The notes under the pieces were generated by a model, which had not been told where the DNA came from, made no database searches, and saw nothing but the letters and a program-made list of their open reading frames with translations. Both the position numbers and the translations under genes were made by a program. A stretch of DNA of 64,000 nt. Source: Theobroma cacao (Eukaryota; Streptophyta; Magnoliopsida; Malvales; Malvaceae). The stretch lies in contig NC_030854.1 of the NCBI RefSeq assembly GCF_000208745.1, positions 37,716,553 through 37,780,552 on the forward strand, given 5' to 3'. Position 1 is the stretch's first letter; the number at the start of each line of letters is the position of its first letter. Shown here piece by piece: positions 59,062 through 64,000 of the stretch.

Positions 59062-60040
59062 CTAACAAGGTGATGGAAAAGACTGATCAATTCGCCTGAG
59101 TTCTTTGGCAACCTCAATCATTGTTGGCCTCTGTTCTTCATCATAAGAGGTGCATCTAAGGATAAGTGTTGCAAAATCCTGCAACTGCTTCATATCAATT
59201 CCTTCATTTTTTATTCTACTGTCGACACCATTAACGAGCATTTCAACATGCTTCTGATCACTACAACGCGTCGCAGTATACAAAACTGTCTGGTATCCAC
59301 TTAAAAGCTCAATTAGAAGCAATCCAAACTGAAATACATCAACCTTCTCTGTTATATAACCTCTAACACAATATTCAGGTGCAACATCCAATGTTCTCCG
59401 TGTAAGGGGATCCTCTATGTCTGATTTCCCTTCAGGAATAGATACACTCAGTCCAAAGTCGATGAGTTTGGGAACATTGTTCTGATCCAAAATGATGTTT
59501 GAGCAATTAATATCTCGATGGATAACTGGTCTAGAAAATGCATTGTGGAGATATGCAATTGCATTTGCTATACCTATTGCAATTTTCAACCTGCATTTCC
59601 ATCGTAGTGGCTCAACATTAGTGGTAGAAATACACGTGGAAAGGATTTTTGTGCCAGCAAATTCATATACTGTAGTTGGTATTTCGGTCTCCAAGCAGCA
59701 TCCTGTAACCTTTAAAACATTCTTGTGAACACTCATTTGTGATCCAATAGCAATATCTTTGTAAGCATTGTCTTCAGAACCCCATAAATAGCCGTACTTC
59801 TTAACAAAAATCAGACGGTCATTTAGAGAGCCTTTGTACAACTGAACCAAAATCTTCCACAAAAATCTGGCGTGGATCATAGTTGTTTGTTGCTATCAGA
59901 AGCTCTTTTGCAGAGAAATGGCGGATAGGATTAGATTTGCCATTACAGAAGGTAATAAGCTCTTCTAATAAACGCCCTCCATTTTTTATGAAAAATGTCT
60001 GATTATCTTCATATCTCTTCACATTGAAACATGCAAACAT
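59062..60040 (-). pseudogene. ZRK gene with a 2-base deletion in the N-lobe
   Basis: Starts MFACFNVKRYEDNQTFF at 60040 and matches its neighbours to about 59845. Compared with the two intact copies, two bases are missing in the codons after EDFG. The frame shifts there and is resumed as LYKGSLNDRLIFVKK down to the stop at 59062. Everything after the shift is open (about 258 codons). Its catalytic loop, HRDINCSNIILD, keeps both the catalytic Asp and the metal-binding Asn, unlike its neighbours, and DFG is present. Either a very young pseudogene or a sequence error; if an error, it would be the best candidate active kinase of the cluster. Confidence 0.82.
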
Positions 60041-61901
60041 CTTGCCTAAAAGTAGAACTTTATATCAATTATACAAACAGGATGGTAAAAGAGATATGTA
60101 ACTGAGAATTTTCAAAAACAAATCAAGATAAAAGGAAGCACAAGATCCAAGAAGTCAGTCTTGCAAATTGAACCAAATTTGATGCAAGGAAAACCTGTAG
60201 CAGTTTTTGTTGCCTGCACATATACAAACATGAAGGGAAAGGGGAGCTATAGAGGGGATATAAGGTTTACATGTGAATGTGAGAAAAGGGAGCTCTCATG
60301 GCTGTCCAAGAGCTATTGGCAGTAGCCATGATTGATGTAATTTCACACTTGGCTTATCAACAAAAATGTAAAAGTTGGGTCACAGGAAATACCCATCACA
60401 CTTGGCTTGTCTTCAGTAAATGCATGACTTTTGGTCTCACAACAGATGTGAAAACAAGAAAATGAAACTACATGACTTTTGTTTGAATGAAACATACTAA
60501 CAAGAAAATGTGTTCAAGAAGATTACGCTTAGTTGATTGTCTCTGGTCTTTATCTAGTGATGTTGACTTGAATATGGAAGAGCCGTAATTTCATGTTTAT
60601 AGCAACATTTCACCAGAAGAAGATGCATGAGGAAAAGGTTATACAGTATATAACTTTTCATGAGAAAGCAGAAGAAGAAAGAATGCTTCCTTTTATATAT
60701 TAAAACTATTAAAACCGTGAACCACTCTTTTGAACCATACATGCAGTGTATGAACATCCTATGTGAAGATTTTGCTTGAGTTGCCATTGCAAGATATATT
60801 TTGTCTGAGTTAATTTTCTTATAATTCACTATTCTTTGCAAGACTTGTTCCAAGCTTCAAAAGATTCTTGATAAGGCTATTTAAGAATCTAGAGACTTAA
60901 TTCAAAAGGTTAGTATCATAAAATACAGAGTACTTAGATTAGATCAGCTTAAATATATAGAAACGGAGGAGTTCTTCTTTCAGGAAAAAGAAATCAGTGT
61001 TAAATTGGATTGGGGCATGAAATGGTACCTGCAGAAATATTAGAAACCTCTATGGGGGCATGAACCGGTATCTGTAAATGCTCAACTCGAAACTCAAGTC
61101 TAGAAATTGCAGAAGAATTGGAGGGAGGAAACTTGCAGGGTGCAGCAGATATAGATACAAGTCATTCCAGGATATCAGCAGAACTTCTCCATATATGAGA
61201 AGAAGTGCAATGCTTTGATTGAAATTGTCAAAGTCATACACGTGAGAGTTGAGACTTCCAATAAAAAAACAGGCACAGATTTGAAGGCTTCTGTCTACAA
61301 ACATTACCTAACTCTTAGACACAAATTTTAAAAAATTGATTTTAGAACTTTCTGTTCAAAATTCTATTCCAGGTCGCAAAATCAGATAGCAAAAGCGTTG
61401 ACTCACCACCTTCGACTAGTGTTTTAACACACTAGTATTATCTGGTATATAGTGTTCACCTTCAGGAACAGATACAGCTAGCTGGTATATGGTGTATTGA
61501 CTTGTTTCTCAATTTGAGTCACTTTATATTCTTGGTTGAGTATCTGCACTTGTTCTGCATAATGAACCTTCATTCAATCAAATAAGAATTCCAACAAAGG
61601 AATCTAAAATTTTATTACCATGAAGGTTTCTCTAGTTGCTCCAGTTGAAATTTGTGTCTCTATTCAAACAGATTTTGAAGAATTTGTAAACTAATGAATT
61701 TTGATACTTAAAATCCTAAAATCACAACCATACATTTGTTTGACTTAATTTACATTCCCCAGTGGAGCAACCCACTCACTTTCTTAAAACAACAGAATCT
61801 TACTGGCAGGCTGAGTTTCATAAATCTGCTTTGAGTCTAGAGAGCCATGACTACAAATACAACTACAGCTTCCAAGATTCTTTCAACCAAATGGGAATAG
61901 C
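60041..61901. other. ZRK leader remnant and spacer
   Basis: Around 60110-60240 lies an inverted copy of part of the ZRK leader. The rest (60250-61900) shows no gene. The 3' part is the flank of the next ZRK and resembles 58560-59000. Confidence 0.55.
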
Positions 61902-62894
61902 TTAGGAAGGTGATGGAAAACGCTGATCAATTCGCCTGAGTTCTTTGGCAACCTCAATCATTGTTGGCCTCTCTTCTTCTTCATAAGAGATGCATCTACG
62001 GCTAAGTGTTGCAAAATCCAGCAGCTGCACCTGATCAATTCTTTCATTTTTTATTCTACTATCAATAAAATTACTGAGCTTTCCAAAACAAAGCTTCCCA
62101 ATATCCGTTATATCATGCTTCATCATAAAGTAAGCTGCCTTCTGTCCACTTAAAAGCTCAAATAGAAGAATTCCAAACTGATAAACATCAGCCTTCTCTG
62201 TTAAATAACCTCTACCACCATATTCAGGTGCAAGATACCCCATTCTCCCTACAATAACATCCGCCTCTACATGTGATTCTCCTTCAGGAATAGATATACA
62301 TAAGCCAAAATCAATGAGTTTGGGAACATTGTTCTGATCCAGTATGATACTTGAGCATTTGATATCTCGATGGATAACTGGTCTAGAAAATGCAGTGTGG
62401 AGATATGCAACTGCACTTGCTATACCTATTGCTATTTTCAACCTGCATTTCCATGGTAGTGGCTCATCATTAGTAGCAGAGATACATGTGGAGAGGATTT
62501 TTGTGCCAGCAAATTCATATACTGTAATTGGTAATTCGGTCTCCAAGCAGCATCCTATAACCTTTAAAACATTCTTGTGAACACTCATTTGTGATCCAAT
62601 GGCAATATCTTTGGGTGCTAAATCACCCCAAAGACGGCAGTTGTCATACTTCTTTACAAAAATTGGACGGTCCTTTAGAGAGCCTTTATACAATCGATAA
62701 CCAGCATCGTGCACAATAATCTGGCGTGCATCGTAGTAGTTAGTTGCTCTCAGAAGCTCGTTTGTAGAGAAATGACGGATAGGATTAGATCTGCCATTAC
62801 AGAAGGCAATAAGCTCCTCTAATAAAGCCCCTCCATTTTTTGTGAAAAACTTCTGATTATCTTCATGTCTCTTCACTTTCAAACATGCCAACAT
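61902..62894 (-). CDS. ZED1-related kinase (ZRK), intact
   Basis: Intact 330-residue frame, closely similar to the copy at 44658. RSNPIRHFSTNELLRAT precedes the domain; the Gly loop is degenerate (DAGYRLYKG). Lys is kept in FVKKYD (about 81-82). The catalytic loop HRDIKCSSIILD at 175-186 keeps Asp177 but has Ser182 in place of the metal-binding Asn. DFG is at 195-197 and APEY ends the activation segment. With the weak Gly loop and missing Asn, catalysis is doubtful, so an adaptor or pseudokinase role like other ZRKs is likely. It has a TTAG acceptor just before the ATG, and a leader exon further upstream (from 63348). Confidence 0.88.
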   Translation of the reverse strand: MLACLKVKRHEDNQKFFTKNGGALLEELIAFCNGRSNPIRHFSTNELLRATNYYDARQIIVHDAGYRLYKGSLKDRPIFVKKYDNCRLWGDLAPKDIAIGSQMSVHKNVLKVIGCCLETELPITVYEFAGTKILSTCISATNDEPLPWKCRLKIAIGIASAVAYLHTAFSRPVIHRDIKCSSIILDQNNVPKLIDFGLCISIPEGESHVEADVIVGRMGYLAPEYGGRGYLTEKADVYQFGILLFELLSGQKAAYFMMKHDITDIGKLCFGKLSNFIDSRIKNERIDQVQLLDFATLSRRCISYEEEERPTMIEVAKELRRIDQRFPSPS

Positions 62895-63347
62895 CTTGCC
62901 TAAGAGTGGAACTTTATATTAATTATACAAACAGAATATTGAGCAAAAAAAAAATTATACGAACAGGATAGTAAAGAAAAAGAAAATTGATTAAAAAAAT
63001 ATTTCCTTCTCTATATGGGATAACCTATTATTTCAGTTTTATTTTCTTTTGTTACTTCCAAAAAGAAAAAAAAAAAAACTATGTTTCAGTTTGATGCATA
63101 GCAATCAAGGTAATAAAAAACTAACAGATCACTGACGCTGCAGTAGTAAGGACCCTGGACCCTGAATATGTTGTTGGAAACAAGAGATTTTGAAACATGA
63201 GTATTATATTTGGATTGAGTTAATCAATGTTAGTTAATATAAGAACATGAGTCCAACAAAAAAAAAAAGATGCATTGAACTGATAAAAGAGAAATAAGTA
63301 GCTGAATAACAAAAACGAAACCATGAGGAGGAAGAAGAAAAGTGCAC
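62895..63347. other. 5' intron of the ZRK at 61902
   Basis: Lies between the acceptor near the ATG and the leader donor at 63346-63347, on the minus strand. AT-rich; matches the intron of the copy at 44658 in part. Confidence 0.5.
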
Positions 63348-63544
63348 CTGGGAAGTTTGAATAATAAATCAAGATAAAGGAAGCACAAGATTATCTAAGA
63401 ACTCAGTCTTGCAAATTGAACCAGACTTAATGCAATGAAAAGCTGAGCAGTTTTTGTTGCCTGCACATATACAAGTCTTTTAGGTCAACAGACAAATATC
63501 CAACAGTAGTCTTAGACTTGAGATAAAATACTGAGTGGTGACGT
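63348..63544 (-). other. ZRK 5' leader exon (inverse orientation), truncated
   Basis: Matches the leader block at 44008-44236 read in reverse, from the GT donor side up to AAGTCATGAC-like sequence. The match ends at 63544, where an LTR-like sequence begins. Confidence 0.65.
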
Positions 63545-64000
63545 TGTAATACCCCTCACAAAGTATTTATTATAAAAAAAAAATAAATTAAAATTATTAA
63601 TTATAGTTTTATAAAGATAATAAGTAGATATTATTTTAGTATTTTATTTATTTACAATTATGACCTTGGGTGTCTTAATAATTAGAAAATAGAAGAAGGG
63701 TCTTTAAGTAAAAGAAGAAGTTTAATTAAGTCAGTTTTATTATCACGTTTAAGTTAGTGGAGTTGGGTAGTTTACAAGTTTTAAAAGAACAGACAGGAAC
63801 TCACGTCAGTTTTTTCATCAGACTTAAACAATAGGCAGTCAGAAGAGCTTGATATCAGGGAAGAAGAAAGACAGAGGAGAGGGAAAGAGATTGCTGATTA
63901 AGGTATGATTAGGGTTATATTTTCATAGTTTGAGAACAAAAGCTCTAAATTATTTTATGTTTCCTTAATTTTGTTTCAATTTTGGTACTATTTCGATGAC
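63545..64000. mobile_element. Possible LTR element start, cut by the window edge
   Basis: Starts TGTAATACCCCTCAC, similar to the 5' end of many plant LTRs, exactly where homology to the ZRK leader stops. The remaining 456 bases have no coding content. The other end lies beyond the window, so no target duplication can be checked. Confidence 0.4.

Noticed and set aside
60554..60853. 99-codon minus-strand frame
   Set aside because: Composition and lack of homology fit chance, and it lies in the spacer between ZRK copies.
39743..63544. CRISPR-like or phage-type defence system
   Set aside because: The repeats are long, degenerate and tied to plant genes, the introns are spliceosomal, and no bacterial gene is present.

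Overview
The window is nuclear DNA of a flowering plant, most likely a woody eudicot (probably a rosid). It has AT-rich intergenic DNA, many short GT-AG introns, a plant FANTASTIC FOUR protein, a plant PIEZO, a vacuolar NHX exchanger, ZED1-related kinases and a Ty1-copia element with a plant-type primer-binding site. I cannot name the species.

Layout. (1) About 1-33.6 kb is ordinary single-copy gene space: an intronless FAF-like gene (+), the splicing factor BUD13 (-, 8 coding exons), a complete mechanosensitive channel PIEZO (-, 21 coding exons, 2470 codons), an AT74-like histidine phosphatase (+, 2 exons), a small repeat protein (-) and the mitoribosomal protein mL45 (-, 12 exons). (2) About 34.2-38.3 kb holds an NHX-type vacuolar cation/H+ antiporter (-, 14 exons). 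All exon models were read by hand; junction phases are consistent and lengths sum to whole codons.

(3) About 39.7-63.5 kb is a rearranged accessory block. Two AAA-ATPase pseudogenes in opposite orientation, each next to a kinase remnant, form the arms of an inverted segmental duplication (39.7-42.5 and 55.3-57.8 kb). In and around it lie at least five ZED1-related kinase (ZRK) coding copies or remnants: two intact, one with a short frameshifting deletion, one cut by a retrotransposon, and one fragmented with a separate tail copy. There is also an ALE2-like receptor kinase fragment, an orphan kinesin fragment, a three-copy tandem repeat and repeated ZRK 5' leader blocks. A Ty1-copia element with 461/460-bp LTRs and a perfect 5-bp target duplication sits inside one ZRK copy. 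It keeps a long open frame but lacks the reverse-transcriptase region. A second LTR-like boundary appears at 63545, at the right edge.

The genes are transcribed independently and form no operon. PIEZO and NHX are both linked to the vacuolar membrane in plants, but I see no evidence that their proximity is functional. The ZRK block looks like a birth-and-death immune-adaptor cluster: known ZRKs pair with the NLR ZAR1, which is not in this window. The most notable small regulatory signal is a start-stop AUGUAA upstream of the NHX start codon.
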